A stretch of 64,000 nt of DNA from Synechococcus sp. UW179A (GTDB lineage: Bacteria; Cyanobacteriota; Cyanobacteriia; PCC-6307; Cyanobiaceae). A program made the translations under genes and the position numbers. How positions within the stretch are numbered: position 1 is the first letter of the stretch; the number at the start of each line of letters is the position of its first letter. Location of the stretch: contig NZ_UCNJ01000032.1 of NCBI RefSeq assembly GCF_900473965.1, forward strand, positions 124,001-188,000, in the 5' to 3' direction. This document shows, piece after piece, positions 43,491-52,675 of this stretch. The notes under the pieces are model-generated. The model worked only from the letters and a program-made list of their open reading frames with translations, was not told where the DNA came from and did not search any database.

Positions 43491-45410
43491 TCACAACAGT
43501 GACATTGTGGGACCAATCAAAGGCGTAACAACCGGTTCAGCAAGTCCAATGATCTGAAAAACACTATGAGCACCGTAGGAACGGGGATCTTTCGAGTAAT
43601 TATTACAAACCCAGACGTTGCCAAGAGTATCAATCTCAATTCCCGTTGGGCGTTCGAGTTCTCCATCAAAGTTGAATCCACCTAATGGACTGAGGAGCTC
43701 CCCACGTTGATACAAGGAATCTTGTTTCAGCCCCTCAAGAACAAAAACAGAAAAACTCGAAAATCCACTAACATAAACATGACCAGCACCATCAATATTA
43801 ACCCCCCATGGGCCTGATGAAGAGCCTAATTCAAATTGGTTAAAGCTACTGTCACCTTGATCAATACGGATCAATTGATTACCACTATGCAAAGGACTAC
43901 CACCATTATTAGTAATCCAGATACCATCATCAGGAGCAATAGCAATACCATAAGGTGAATTAAATTGATCACCAACGAATTCGCGTTCAAGCCTCACACC
44001 GGTAACAGAGTCAAAGCTGAACTCGGCCACACCACCCTGGCTATCCTCTCCACCCTTTTGAAAAGTGACCCATGCATCGCCATCAGAATCGATTGCAATG
44101 TCAAAAGGCGCATAAAGACCTGATTGATCAAAACTAAGCTCAACAAAATCATCAGGTATCCCATTCGGATAAACGACCAACTTGCTGCGCTGACCACCAA
44201 AGTCATGAAAATTACGAGTATCGCGATTACTAGCAATCCAAATATTATTCCGCTGATCACTGACCACTCCCTGCACACCCAGCATGTCTCCCTGGGTAAA
44301 TCCCCCAGAAGGCTCTCTGCCGAATACGAGGGTAGAATCTGTCGCAAAGCGACTACTTAGCAAGGACAACTCTGGGGTGATACCTGGGGACAGCGGCAAG
44401 CCATCCTTATCAAATAAACTAACACTGTTGCCATTACCATTCAGGGGAATCTTCGAGCCACCGAAGCCAAAATTACCAATCCAAACTTGCTCCTTAGTGT
44501 CAATCCCGATTCCAAACCCAGAACCATAAATCCCTCCACCCCGAATGGGTGCTCCGTTCACCATCCGCCCGCCAGGATCAAGACGGATAGCGGTTCTACT
44601 AGGGAAAGGTACACCTTGGGTACTCACATAAGGATTAAAATTGTTAGCGATCCAGAGGTCTCCATTTTTATCAATCGCAATATTTCCAGGTCCAAACATC
44701 GGCGAATTAGATTCTTGTTCAGCAGCAAAATGCTCAAGAAACAAAATCCAAGATGTAGGCGGTTCAGATGTTGACAGATCATTTCCATAAATGTTGCGAA
44801 CTTGCTGAGAAAGCTTAAAAAGCCGTTCAGCATTATGCGTTGGATTTTGCGCAATGTTGATAGCCGCCTCGAGGGTGGTAGTGGGCTCTTGTTGATCAAC
44901 AGTGGTCAACGCAAACAACTGTTGACGAACATTTAAGTCTTTTTTTGCAGCAGCAAAAAGATTAGCCAGTGAATTCAAACGCTGCGCAGAAACTGGGTTG
45001 TTGAGCAGCGTCGCATCTAGCGATCCATCCTGACGAATCAGGTTGTTATAGGTATAAGCTGCTACACGTTGACTCGTATCACTGCCTCGAATGTGTTCTC
45101 CGCTAATGAAAGAATTCAGCGTGAACGCCAAAGCAAGTGTCGTGCGCTCGTTCACTTCCAACTCAATTTTGCGAGAGCCCGAATTATTCAGAAACACAGA
45201 TCCCCACTGCATCTCCCCTTGCTTTGCCATCAAGTAATAGGTCTTGTCCTGGTCAATAGATGTAACGTCAAAGAAGAATTGTCCAGACAGGTCTGAGCGG
45301 GTCGTTGCGATAAGCTCAGGCTTAATGGCATCAAGATCGGTAACCGCAAAAAGTTGAATATCTGCCGTGACGCCAAGGAGGCCGGAATTCAATTGGCCTT
45401 TAATAACCAC
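43491..45410 (-). CDS. NHL/virginiamycin-lyase-like beta-propeller protein
   Basis: 639 residues, the longest gene in the window. Residues 1-110 look like a beta-sandwich (carboxypeptidase-regulatory-like: TTRSDLSGQFFFDVTSIDQD). A helical part follows, then from about 235 a propeller with seven blades marked by DLWIANN, QVWIGNF, NIWIASN, DAWVTFQ, GIWITNN, HVYVSGF and NVWVCNN. Such propellers bind ligands or carry lyase activity. No signal peptide is seen. Confidence 0.8.
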   Translation of the reverse strand: MVIKGQLNSGLLGVTADIQLFAVTDLDAIKPELIATTRSDLSGQFFFDVTSIDQDKTYYLMAKQGEMQWGSVFLNNSGSRKIELEVNERTTLALAFTLNSFISGEHIRGSDTSQRVAAYTYNNLIRQDGSLDATLLNNPVSAQRLNSLANLFAAAKKDLNVRQQLFALTTVDQQEPTTTLEAAINIAQNPTHNAERLFKLSQQVRNIYGNDLSTSEPPTSWILFLEHFAAEQESNSPMFGPGNIAIDKNGDLWIANNFNPYVSTQGVPFPSRTAIRLDPGGRMVNGAPIRGGGIYGSGFGIGIDTKEQVWIGNFGFGGSKIPLNGNGNSVSLFDKDGLPLSPGITPELSLLSSRFATDSTLVFGREPSGGFTQGDMLGVQGVVSDQRNNIWIASNRDTRNFHDFGGQRSKLVVYPNGIPDDFVELSFDQSGLYAPFDIAIDSDGDAWVTFQKGGEDSQGGVAEFSFDSVTGVRLEREFVGDQFNSPYGIAIAPDDGIWITNNGGSPLHSGNQLIRIDQGDSSFNQFELGSSSGPWGVNIDGAGHVYVSGFSSFSVFVLEGLKQDSLYQRGELLSPLGGFNFDGELERPTGIEIDTLGNVWVCNNYSKDPRSYGAHSVFQIIGLAEPVVTPLIGPTMSLL

Positions 45411-45805
45411 CTAGATCTAAATATGCTTGCTCAATTCTGAAGAATACAAGGATGGTCGTCAACCAAGAGGTTGTTAACACATATAAAACGAGTGAAGTGT
45501 TAAAAACAAATCATTGGAATATTGATAAACTGTATCAACAAAGTCAATACTCCAAAGCCACCGCACAAAAAGAGCAGAGTCAATTCCAAAAAATCAAAAG
45601 CTCACGCAACTAGCAGACAAAATGAATAACAGCACGTCGTCGATCAAGAGAAACAAGACCAACGATCATCAAAACAATAACTCACTCATTGAAATAGACA
45701 CAGCAAAAATAAGTTTTCAACGCCCAGGGTCCTACAAATAAGAGTGATGCACAAAGCAGCAGATATTTGCAAATGGAATCACGCAGAAGGCGAAGGGGCT
45801 GGTCA
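45411..45805. other. AT-rich intergenic, no gene seen
   Basis: Upstream of both the propeller gene (minus) and a Nif11 gene (plus). An in-frame extension of the latter to 45744 is not coding-like. Confidence 0.4.
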
Positions 45806-45816
45806 TTGCTATAAAA
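45806..45816 (+). promoter_or_regulatory. Element C variant before Nif11 45837
   Basis: TTGCTATAAAA, 20 nt before the ATG. Here the -10 hexamer would be TATAAA, closer to consensus than TATGAC. Confidence 0.55.
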
Positions 45817-45836
45817 AAATACAGACTGTGCTATTG

Positions 45837-46067
45837 ATGTCCGAAGACCAACTGAAAGCATTCCTGGAAAAAGTCAAGGCCGATCCAGAACTTCAACAGA
45901 AAATCAAGGAATCTAAATGTGAGGGCTGCATCGTAGAACTCGCTGAGCAAACAGGATTTTCCATCACAACAGACGACTTAATTGACGTTCAGCTGGGACT
46001 TGATAGCCAACAAGTAACAGAGTTAAGCAATGAAGAGATTAATAAAATGGATTACGAGACCAAGTGA
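45837..46067 (+). CDS. Nif11-type protein without cleavage site (76 aa)
   Basis: MSEDQLKAFLEKVKADPELQ, KIKESKCEGCIVELAEQTG, then an insert (LIDVQLGLDSQQVTEL) and SNEEINKMDYETK. It has no GG and no core. Two Cys (CEGC) lie within the leader helix, as one does in 18995 (KSCRDAG), with which it shares the insert region. Leader-only protein. Confidence 0.8.
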   Translation: MSEDQLKAFLEKVKADPELQQKIKESKCEGCIVELAEQTGFSITTDDLIDVQLGLDSQQVTELSNEEINKMDYETK

Positions 46068-46262
46068 CACCTTTTCAATCCAAACAATATTAAATAAACA
46101 ATTGCAAAATCAGCTGACGATATTGAACAAGGATGGTAAATTAACCAATAAAGAGCCAATCTTCAGAACAAAAGCCAACAGGTGATCACAATGATACGCT
46201 CGTTAGTATTAATACACTAGTCAGCCATGCGACTGCAATGTTAATCAACGACTACAAATGCC

Positions 46263-46469
46263 ATGAACATCTCGAAACCAAGTTTCTACGAATTCAAAGC
46301 CAACTACGACTCTCAGCCGGAACAATGGAGGAAGAGGCTCTTGGCAATTTATGTTACTGATCAAGACGCTGCTATTGCAGCATGGACACTGATCATGTCA
46401 ATGGATGATTTAATGCTGGAAGTCGAAGATACAGCCATTTATTTGGACAAGATCTATTCCAAAAAGTAA
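46263..46469 (+). CDS. Small hypothetical protein (68 aa)
   Basis: MNISKPSFYEFKANYDSQPE, LLAIYVTDQDAAIAAWTLIM, then an acidic end (DDLMLEVEDTAIYLDKIY). Soluble, helical. Followed 22 nt later by the next gene, possibly co-transcribed. Confidence 0.6.
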   Translation: MNISKPSFYEFKANYDSQPEQWRKRLLAIYVTDQDAAIAAWTLIMSMDDLMLEVEDTAIYLDKIYSKK

Positions 46470-46491
46470 ACAGTCAGCCTAAAACAAAGCA

Positions 46492-46902
46492 ATGAAACCA
46501 TCAGCAAGTAAATGTACTTTGATTAGTGAATTGAAAATAGCACTAAAAGCACTTAACCGATATGCCTGGATTTCAGCCCTATTTGCATTCCTATTACTCT
46601 CATCACCCACACAATCAAATGCAGATATACAAAAATACAACGTCGTAACTGATGAATTCTATGGGCTCAATGCCGAACGAGTCCTACTTGTCCCAGTTGC
46701 TGATGCAGCAGATAAAACCGTGCTCATGACGGGCAAATGCAAAAGCCGAGGGGCAACAGAGCTCTATCTTGAGGATGACCCAGTGAATGCCAGAGAGAAG
46801 TGGTTTATTGTGACGAAAAACGATTCGATCAAAGTTGACCAAGAAATATGTTTAACAGGAAATCTACCAGCATGGTTCGAAAAGATATCATCGCTTAGAT
46901 AA
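46492..46902 (+). CDS. Secreted hypothetical protein (136 aa)
   Basis: Long signal-like start with helix YAWISALFAFLLLSSPTQSN-A, then DIQKYNVVTDEFYGLNAERV, a beta-rich mature part with two Cys (TGKCKS, EICLTG). Not recognised. Confidence 0.65.
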   Translation: MKPSASKCTLISELKIALKALNRYAWISALFAFLLLSSPTQSNADIQKYNVVTDEFYGLNAERVLLVPVADAADKTVLMTGKCKSRGATELYLEDDPVNAREKWFIVTKNDSIKVDQEICLTGNLPAWFEKISSLR

Positions 46903-47180
46903 AGTCAATTTGAAATATATCTAAGCACATTACACCTTTAGACAAAGCCTTCTAAGATACTTCTAGACATCTAATCACGAACCAGAGCGTTCAATTAAGA
47001 GTTCAAAAACACCTTAATCTCAAATAAGCATCTTAATAAGTGGTTAAGTTAAGGATCAAGGATCACCAGCCTCTAAATTTATAACACTGCAAGCAAAAAG
47101 GGAACAAAAAATAATCAATAAAGAACAATGGGATTTTTGAAAATCCATAGCTAAAGCAGTGGGGAGACGCTCTATGCAGC
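46903..47180. other. AT-rich intergenic, no gene seen
   Basis: Nothing recognised; leads into mscL. Confidence 0.35.
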
Positions 47181-47570
47181 ATGCCAAAAAAAATCACATT
47201 CTTTTCAGATTTCAAAGCTTTTATCAACAAAGGCAATGTTATCGACCTTGCAGTTGCTGTCATCATCGCAGGTGCATTTGGGAAAGTTGTTAACTCAACT
47301 GTTGAATTGATCATGACCAATGCACTTGAACCAGCATTGAAAGAAGCGAATGTTCAATCATTAGCTCAATTACCAGGGGGAGAGATTATTGTCGCAGCAA
47401 TAAACTTTATTATCATTGCTTTTGTCTGTTTCCTGGTCGTGAGAACAGTCGAAAGAATGAAGCGGAAAAAAGAAGTCATTGAAACGTCAAAACCTGACCC
47501 TCAGGTTCAACTGACATCAGCCATCACACGCTTAACAGAAGTCATGGAAAGCCTCAATAATAAATCCTGA
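47181..47570 (+). CDS. mscL: Large-conductance mechanosensitive channel MscL
   Basis: 129 residues, usual MscL length. FKAFINKGNVIDLAVAVIIA is the conserved N-terminal helix and pore-lining TM1, followed by GAFGKVVNSTVELIM. The periplasmic loop is short; TM2 is AAINFIIIAFVCFLVVRTV, and the C-terminal helix is basic then acidic. It opens under membrane tension to release solutes on osmotic downshock. The only broadly conserved housekeeping-type gene in this stretch. Confidence 0.93.
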   Translation: MPKKITFFSDFKAFINKGNVIDLAVAVIIAGAFGKVVNSTVELIMTNALEPALKEANVQSLAQLPGGEIIVAAINFIIIAFVCFLVVRTVERMKRKKEVIETSKPDPQVQLTSAITRLTEVMESLNNKS

Positions 47571-47793
47571 GGCATGTTCAACTATTGCACAGTTACGACC
47601 AGAAAAATCTCAGGAGTGATGCGAGAATAGCCCGAGTCAGACGGGCTTAAATCACTCATGGAAACAACGTCATATGGTGACGTCAGGCCAAACAGCGACA
47701 GCACCGTACCCCAATAACAAGCATGGTTCAGGGTCATAGGCGATCAACTGAAACCGATGGTGCAAAACAATCAAAATTGACAAGTCAGTTTTA

Positions 47794-47825
47794 CTCACCG
47801 TTGTAATCCTGATTACAACGGTGAG
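47794..47825. repeat. Perfect 15-bp inverted repeat
   Basis: CTCACCGTTGTAATC-CT-GATTACAACGGTGAG. Perfect arms, 2-nt spacer, 21 nt after the stop of the minus-strand gene at 47847. No T run on either side, so it may be a binding site or processing hairpin rather than a classic terminator. Confidence 0.7.
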
Positions 47826-47846
47826 AACCTCCGCAATCAGCAGCTG

Positions 47847-48053
47847 TTAAGCGGCCTTACGTCGTCGAAAAGAGAAGTTTGGAATCGAACGCTTGAGCAT
47901 CTCGATTTTTTCGTCAAACCTCTGCTTGGCAGAAAACAGTACAGCTTCGCTCGCCCAGAAGGTGTAGAGCTGAAGAGCAGTTGCAAACAGGACTGCACCA
48001 ACAACAACCAGAATAAGACCTGACAGCTGGCTTAGAACCATTGGGCTTCTCAT
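47847..48053 (-). CDS. Small membrane protein (68 aa)
   Basis: MVLSQLSGLILVVVGAVLFA (ATG at 48041 is an alternative start), helix continuing to YTFWASEAVLF, then a basic tail (KRSIPNFSFRRRKAA). One or two spans. Not recognised. Confidence 0.6.
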   Translation of the reverse strand: MRSPMVLSQLSGLILVVVGAVLFATALQLYTFWASEAVLFSAKQRFDEKIEMLKRSIPNFSFRRRKAA

Positions 48054-48308
48054 GCGTCCCCCTACTCAATACTCATGGTTCATTCGTGTGTCAGCGTTCC
48101 TACTGTTTCGGTCGCGAATCGTTACCCCCCGACCACCTTGGCAGAGGAAACGACGAGGTTATGCCGGCTATCGAGGCCAGATCCATAAGGAATTCTTTGG
48201 CGAGAGACTCAGCTGAAACATCAGGCGTTTTAAATCAATTGCAATAGTTTAAGGAGAGATCCACGATTCGAATTAAACTTTTTGGTAGCTAAATTAATGC
48301 TGATATTA

Positions 48309-48446
48309 ATGAATGCACTCTACAAAATGCAGCAGGCAAAGATTGACAGGGTTTTTATGGACTTCAACCACGTAAAACCAGTCTTTACAGAGCAGCCTCA
48401 GTCGTTGGAGACGTTCAACAGTCTCGTGGCTCAGTGGGCTAAGTGA
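48309..48446 (+). CDS. Small hypothetical protein (45 aa)
   Basis: MNALYKMQQAKIDRVFMDFN, then HVKPVFTEQPQSLETFNSLV. Soluble; good composition. The minus-strand ORF at 48306-48560 is its shadow. Confidence 0.55.
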   Translation: MNALYKMQQAKIDRVFMDFNHVKPVFTEQPQSLETFNSLVAQWAK

Positions 48447-48711
48447 CGTGAGGGTGAAGAAAGAAATTTCACGGGCAAGATTCCTAGAGCAGCTAGCCAA
48501 ACAACTTGACTGAAGATTGATCATTCCTTGGTAAAACTGACCTATCTTGGACACAACCATTCAATCGTTCGAAAAATAGAATAAAACGATTGCCTCCAAA
48601 ACAAGCTTTCTACAAAGACGTATTGATAACTTAGCTGAGTTAGTTGACTCTTCCACTCTAGAATATAATAATTGAATTCACCCACCCAACTCATGACCAT
48701 TAAATTCCACC

Positions 48712-49263
48712 ATGAATCATGATCTGAATGAAGAGCTTGCAAATCGCTCGACCGAGTTAGCAGAATTATCGAGAATGACGCCAGACGATCGAATAGCAAG
48801 GATTGTCTGGTCCAGAATTCAAAACGATTTAGAACGGGAGGACAGCCTTATTTTTGGAATGCAATATTGCTTGTCAAATATTTATCATTTTATCAAGAAA
48901 GAGATCCAAGAGAGTAAGCAGACCAACTTAGCCCTAAGAAATTGCAGCGAACTGATACAACAGTTGGGCTGGAATGCTGAAGATATTTTTGCCAAAGACT
49001 TCTCAAAAATTGTTTTCATAGACTACATCAAAGAAGTTGTTGCAATGTATACAGACACAAGACAGCAGCATTGCGAGGACGCTCAGTGCATTCTTGCGAT
49101 GAACATGATTCACATGGTCATACAAGATATCCAGTATGTCATCAAGAAAAGTCCAGCCCAGGAGAAGAGCTTGTTGACAGCGTTGAAAACTGCGGCAAAT
49201 TTACGCAATCTAATGCTCAATATCTTTGGATATCAGCCCACTAAAACAGATACAAATATCTGA
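48712..49263 (+). CDS. Hypothetical helical protein (183 aa)
   Basis: MNHDLNEELANRSTELAELS, DRIARIVWSRIQNDLEREDS, CLSNIYHFIKKEIQESKQTN and FIDYIKEVVAMYTDTRQQHC. All-helical, acidic and basic faces alternate, no signal or membrane helix. Not recognised. Confidence 0.7.
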   Translation: MNHDLNEELANRSTELAELSRMTPDDRIARIVWSRIQNDLEREDSLIFGMQYCLSNIYHFIKKEIQESKQTNLALRNCSELIQQLGWNAEDIFAKDFSKIVFIDYIKEVVAMYTDTRQQHCEDAQCILAMNMIHMVIQDIQYVIKKSPAQEKSLLTALKTAANLRNLMLNIFGYQPTKTDTNI

Positions 49264-49425
49264 CCAAAACATAAAAGCCAACCCGCAGACGAATAAGAGG
49301 AGCAACATTGGCCAATTAATTGTTGTAGAGTAAAAAACTCTATACGTGATTAATTCTGATCAAATCAACTGAATCAGATTACTTTCTGTTGCCAAAATCA
49401 TAAAAAGCCAACAATGCACGACCCT

Positions 49426-49806
49426 TTACTGTTTCAGTTCAACCCCAGAGTTGAGTACTTTAATCTTAAGCCATTCGTCATACATACGAGATTCAAAGCG
49501 GCGTGCAATCCGGCCCCTTGCCTTATGCAAGAAATCTCGATTTGCCGTAACGTTATATTCATACATTTGCTTGTCGTTCATTGATTTAATAACCAAATCA
49601 CTCAACCTAATCAACCCCAGGTCAGAAATATCACTTGGCGACCAGTTTTTAAAAAAATCAACCAAATTGCACTCACCAGCCTTAATGATTTTGACCTCTC
49701 CTCCACAATACTGCTTTCGGTAATATTCCCACTCGATCCGGTCATTGATTCTGTTACTCCAAAGAGACGATTCACATGCGCTTTTCCATACTTTTTCACT
49801 CGGCAT
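49426..49806 (-). CDS. Hypothetical protein (126 aa)
   Basis: MPSEKVWKSACESSLWSNRI, EWEYYRKQYCGGEVKIIKAG, CNLVDFFKNWSPSDISDLGL and FLHKARGRIARRFESRMYDE. Soluble, basic, three Cys. Not recognised. Confidence 0.65.
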   Translation of the reverse strand: MPSEKVWKSACESSLWSNRINDRIEWEYYRKQYCGGEVKIIKAGECNLVDFFKNWSPSDISDLGLIRLSDLVIKSMNDKQMYEYNVTANRDFLHKARGRIARRFESRMYDEWLKIKVLNSGVELKQ

Positions 49807-50044
49807 CGCTACTCATACTGATATTCTACACCACATCATAATCAATTTCGAAAAGTGCAAAAGTTTTTAAATACGAGGATATTATGAAAGGTCGTTCTTA
49901 ATCCTCATAGCCCTTAATTCACGCATTCTAACTCACACCAACGCGATATTTAAACAAGACGTACAATTCCTGTTGACTTGCTACATGAAAACGCACCATT
50001 TTTCATTTTAAGGTCCACACCAACAGCTTCAATATTTCAGTAGC

Positions 50045-50251
50045 TTGCAATCACACATGGATCGGACTCATTCAAAAGCACCTGCATCTTGGGTACTTCC
50101 TGCTTCGATCGCCTTTGCAGGACTTTGCATCTTCGGAGCAGGATTAGTAATCCACGAACCTCTGGAAAAAATCGCTACTCGTCAAAGTCACTCCATCATC
50201 ATCGAAAACACAACCACTGAGCCCCTGGTCATCGCGCCAAACAGGCCTTGA
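50045..50251 (+). CDS. Small membrane protein (68 aa)
   Basis: Helix SWVLPASIAFAGLCIFGAGL after a polar start (ATG at 50057 is an alternative), then VIHEPLEKIATRQSHSIIIE. One span. Not recognised. Confidence 0.6.
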   Translation: MQSHMDRTHSKAPASWVLPASIAFAGLCIFGAGLVIHEPLEKIATRQSHSIIIENTTTEPLVIAPNRP

Positions 50252-50362
50252 TGAGGGATTGAGCTCTTGCTTTGGTCAGGGTGAAACTCAGCAAAGCAAA
50301 ACACACCATTCCTCTAAGAGCACTTGAACTAAAAAGCAAGGAAGCCCCCCTGCTTCAAGCGC

Positions 50363-50506
50363 TCACTCCCGCCTGAGCTCAACAGCCTCAGGTGTATCCG
50401 TTTCTGCTTGAGGTGAATCCTTGATGTCTGAAAACTCTTTCTGGGAGAGGAGCACTGTGGCGATTACAACGCCGACGATCCCCAGGAGGGCGAGAAAAAC
50501 TTTCAT
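50363..50506 (-). CDS. Small membrane protein (47 aa)
   Basis: MKVFLALLGIVGVVIATVLL, then SQKEFSDIKDSPQAETDTPE: one helix with an acidic tail. Typical N-in/C-out bitopic layout. Not recognised. Confidence 0.55.
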   Translation of the reverse strand: MKVFLALLGIVGVVIATVLLSQKEFSDIKDSPQAETDTPEAVELRRE

Positions 50507-50778
50507 TGCCAATACTCTGCTGAATCAGTTCTGGCCTCCCTTGAGGCTCAGGTCTATGGGTGAGTGACGAATTTCTCCATCAACGCTTCAATGGATACAT
50601 CCGGACTGGTTGCCAGAAGCAATGTCAATCCTGAATCTCATGAGTCGTCAGAACGGCCATAGATAAGGGAGCACGACAAAGACCTACACAAAACCCAAGG
50701 TTTCGCAGAACACAGTATAAATACTCATCACCATTCATAATCAACTGCATCCACGGGTAACACACCACCCATCTGAGA

Positions 50779-50865
50779 ATGATCGCGTTTCTGGCCTTGT
50801 TCTGGGCATTCGTGCTCGCGGTTTATTTCCGCTTCCGGGATGATGAAATGAATCCAGACAGCTGA
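50779..50865 (+). CDS. Possible 28-aa membrane peptide
   Basis: MIAFLALFWAFVLAVYFRFR followed by DDEMNPDS. One helix then charges, the layout of photosystem or cytochrome accessory peptides, but no match to a known one. Confidence 0.35.
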   Translation: MIAFLALFWAFVLAVYFRFRDDEMNPDS

Positions 50866-51101
50866 TGCTGATTGCCGTAGCACTACTACTGCTCCTCTCT
50901 TTCTGCCTGTCAGATATTGAGAGATAACGATCAGGTTGTTTCTTGATCATAAATCAATGGCTTACCCATATTCTCAATCAGCAATCAACAAATAGCCTAC
51001 GTTCAAGGCCGCCAAATTGTTTAGAAGAAAGACCAAACCAAAACAAGAATCGCATTCATCAGACGTGATCGCCAGAATCAAAAGAATCGATTCATCAAGC
51101 T

Positions 51102-51416
51102 ATGGCGAAGGGCTACTGGCTCGCGACAGGCCACATTAACGATCCCAGAGGTTTCATGGCTTATGCAGCCGCAGCCGAAGCATATCTCCAGAAGTGTGGA
51201 GCAAAAATGTTTATCCGGGACGCTCACACTGATGTGAGAGAAGGTAACCCTGGGCACCTGACTGTTTTGGTGGAATTTCCGAGCGTTGAGGCAGCTAAAA
51301 CCGCCTATGAGGCACCTGAATATCAGGAGATGATTCGCCTGAGAGCTCCTAACAGCGAAGCATGCTTCAGCATCCTAGAAGAAGGAGACAAGCTTGCCCA
51401 CCGAGTTTCAGCATGA
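51102..51416 (+). CDS. DUF1330-family protein
   Basis: 104 residues. AKGYWLATGHINDPRGFMAY is the usual GYxxAxxxVxDPxxYxxY-like start; AKMFIRDAHTDVREGNPGHL and TVLVEFPSVEAAKTAYEAPE match the central strand and helix, and YQEMIRLRAPNSEACFSILE the end. Ferredoxin-like fold, probably dimeric, role unknown. Confidence 0.85.
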   Translation: MAKGYWLATGHINDPRGFMAYAAAAEAYLQKCGAKMFIRDAHTDVREGNPGHLTVLVEFPSVEAAKTAYEAPEYQEMIRLRAPNSEACFSILEEGDKLAHRVSA

Positions 51417-51704
51417 ATCAGCACCGTGAACGAAGGAAATCAACCACGAATCGGTCTAGGTCATTTCATCCTGCTTGTTGATTCAAGTGATGCAGACTAA
51501 TCGAGAACTACATGCCATCTTGAAGTTCTGATCGCGGTCTCGACAGGATGCGATTGGTCGTCTACAGCACGCCCGACACTGTCATCCTCTGCAGTGTCGG
51601 ACTAGACGGTAATAGCAAATGAAATGCGTACAAGGATACTGATCCGAGCAGATCTATCCCCCTGAAACAATCACGACAACATCAACGATCGTTTTTAGAT
51701 ATTT
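51417..51704. other. Intergenic, no gene seen
   Basis: An imperfect GC-rich hairpin (GACACTGTCATCCTCTGCAG, TGTCGGACTAG) lies near 51575. Not assigned. Confidence 0.35.
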
Positions 51705-51902
51705 TTAGCCCTGATGCATTTTTTCCTTCATCCATCGAATAATATCTTGCTCTAACCACACAACTGTCCTTGCACTGATTTGTATCTGTTTAGGAAAAGT
51801 ACCTTTTTCCATATGGGTATAAATAAATGTTTTCCCAACACCAGTCATCTCAATCACCTGCGAAAGCCTGAGGAACCGAGGTGCACCAGCGTCATTGGCC
51901 AA
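51705..51902 (-). CDS. AlpA-like regulator
   Basis: 65 residues. FLRLSQVIEMTGVGKTFIYT is the MerR-like winged helix-turn-helix of AlpA/phage excisionase-type regulators, then HMEKGTFPKQIQISARTVVW and LEQDIIRWMKEKM. These regulators usually sit in prophages or integrative elements and control excision. No integrase is visible nearby, so this may be a relic. 41 nt downstream of the PsbN-like gene, same strand. Confidence 0.88.
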   Translation of the reverse strand: MANDAGAPRFLRLSQVIEMTGVGKTFIYTHMEKGTFPKQIQISARTVVWLEQDIIRWMKEKMHQG

Positions 51903-51943
51903 GGCGAATGATATTCGATGTGAGCATGGAGGGACTCAGGCAC

Positions 51944-52189
51944 TCAAGAATTGATTGCATCATGGCTTGCGTGAGCTTGCCCACCATGGGCAACAGCCCG
52001 ACCCTGGCCTTGATGAGAATGCGCAATACCAAGCTTATGCAGCCTGGCATGCTCTTCAATCTGATCTGTCAACTGCACAGAACCGGCACCAAATGCGGTG
52101 TAAATCCCATACAGGAGGGTTCCCAGGACCAAAACGGCCAACGAACCAATCATTAGATATGCGGAAAGATCTTGATTTGCAAGCTCCAT
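51944..52189 (-). CDS. PsbN-like membrane protein (81 aa)
   Basis: MELANQDLSAYLMIGSLAVL, helix to LGTLLYGIYTAFGAGS, then LTDQIEEHARLH. This resembles PsbN (one helix, YTAFGP-S-L-DPF-EH), a factor for photosystem II assembly, but the Pro and DPF are lost and a His-rich tail (IAHSHQGQGRAVAHGGQAHA) is added. Either a diverged PsbN paralogue or a look-alike. Confidence 0.6.
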   Translation of the reverse strand: MELANQDLSAYLMIGSLAVLVLGTLLYGIYTAFGAGSVQLTDQIEEHARLHKLGIAHSHQGQGRAVAHGGQAHASHDAINS

Positions 52190-52675
52190 GAAGACCTTTT
52201 AATACTCACTGAATATTGGCCGCTCAAAAAGCTCTTGCTGTAACGATTGCTTCGCCAAACATTTACAATTGGCATAAATACAGCCCTTAAAGATTAACGC
52301 CGACAAGTTAATTCTATTGACGGATTATGGGCGAATGCAACCAGCGGCAAGGCAACAAGATGCATGCCTATGTGTGCAAATGTTAGGGCCAGAGATGCGA
52401 ATGCACAGCAGCGATGCACCTGCAACATTTGTGCCTTAAAAGAAAAATAAATAGTAAAGCGTCGGATTTGTGCGGCGAACTTCTGCGAACATCTGCGAAC
52501 CCTAAAAATCGTTTTTGCAGACGACGATGAGCCGCAGAGGCCTGATGGCGAATCAGCTTGCAAGTGCTTAGTCAATCTCTCGGCTTTTGGCCACAGCAGA
52601 TCAACTCACGTAAGAGCCAGGATTGGTCAGATGCCAGTCAGCGTTGGGTTCCACTCAAGGCTCATCAATGCATGA
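52190..52675. other. Intergenic with TGCGAAC repeats
   Basis: No convincing gene. 52471-52500 holds three CGAAC units at 10-nt spacing (listed separately). Confidence 0.4.
52471..52500 (+). repeat. Three 10-nt direct repeats ending in CGAAC
   Basis: TGCGGCGAAC, TTCTGCGAAC, ATCTGCGAAC in tandem. One helical turn spacing suggests a protein-binding array; it lies 280 nt upstream of the PsbN-like/AlpA pair. Confidence 0.5.
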
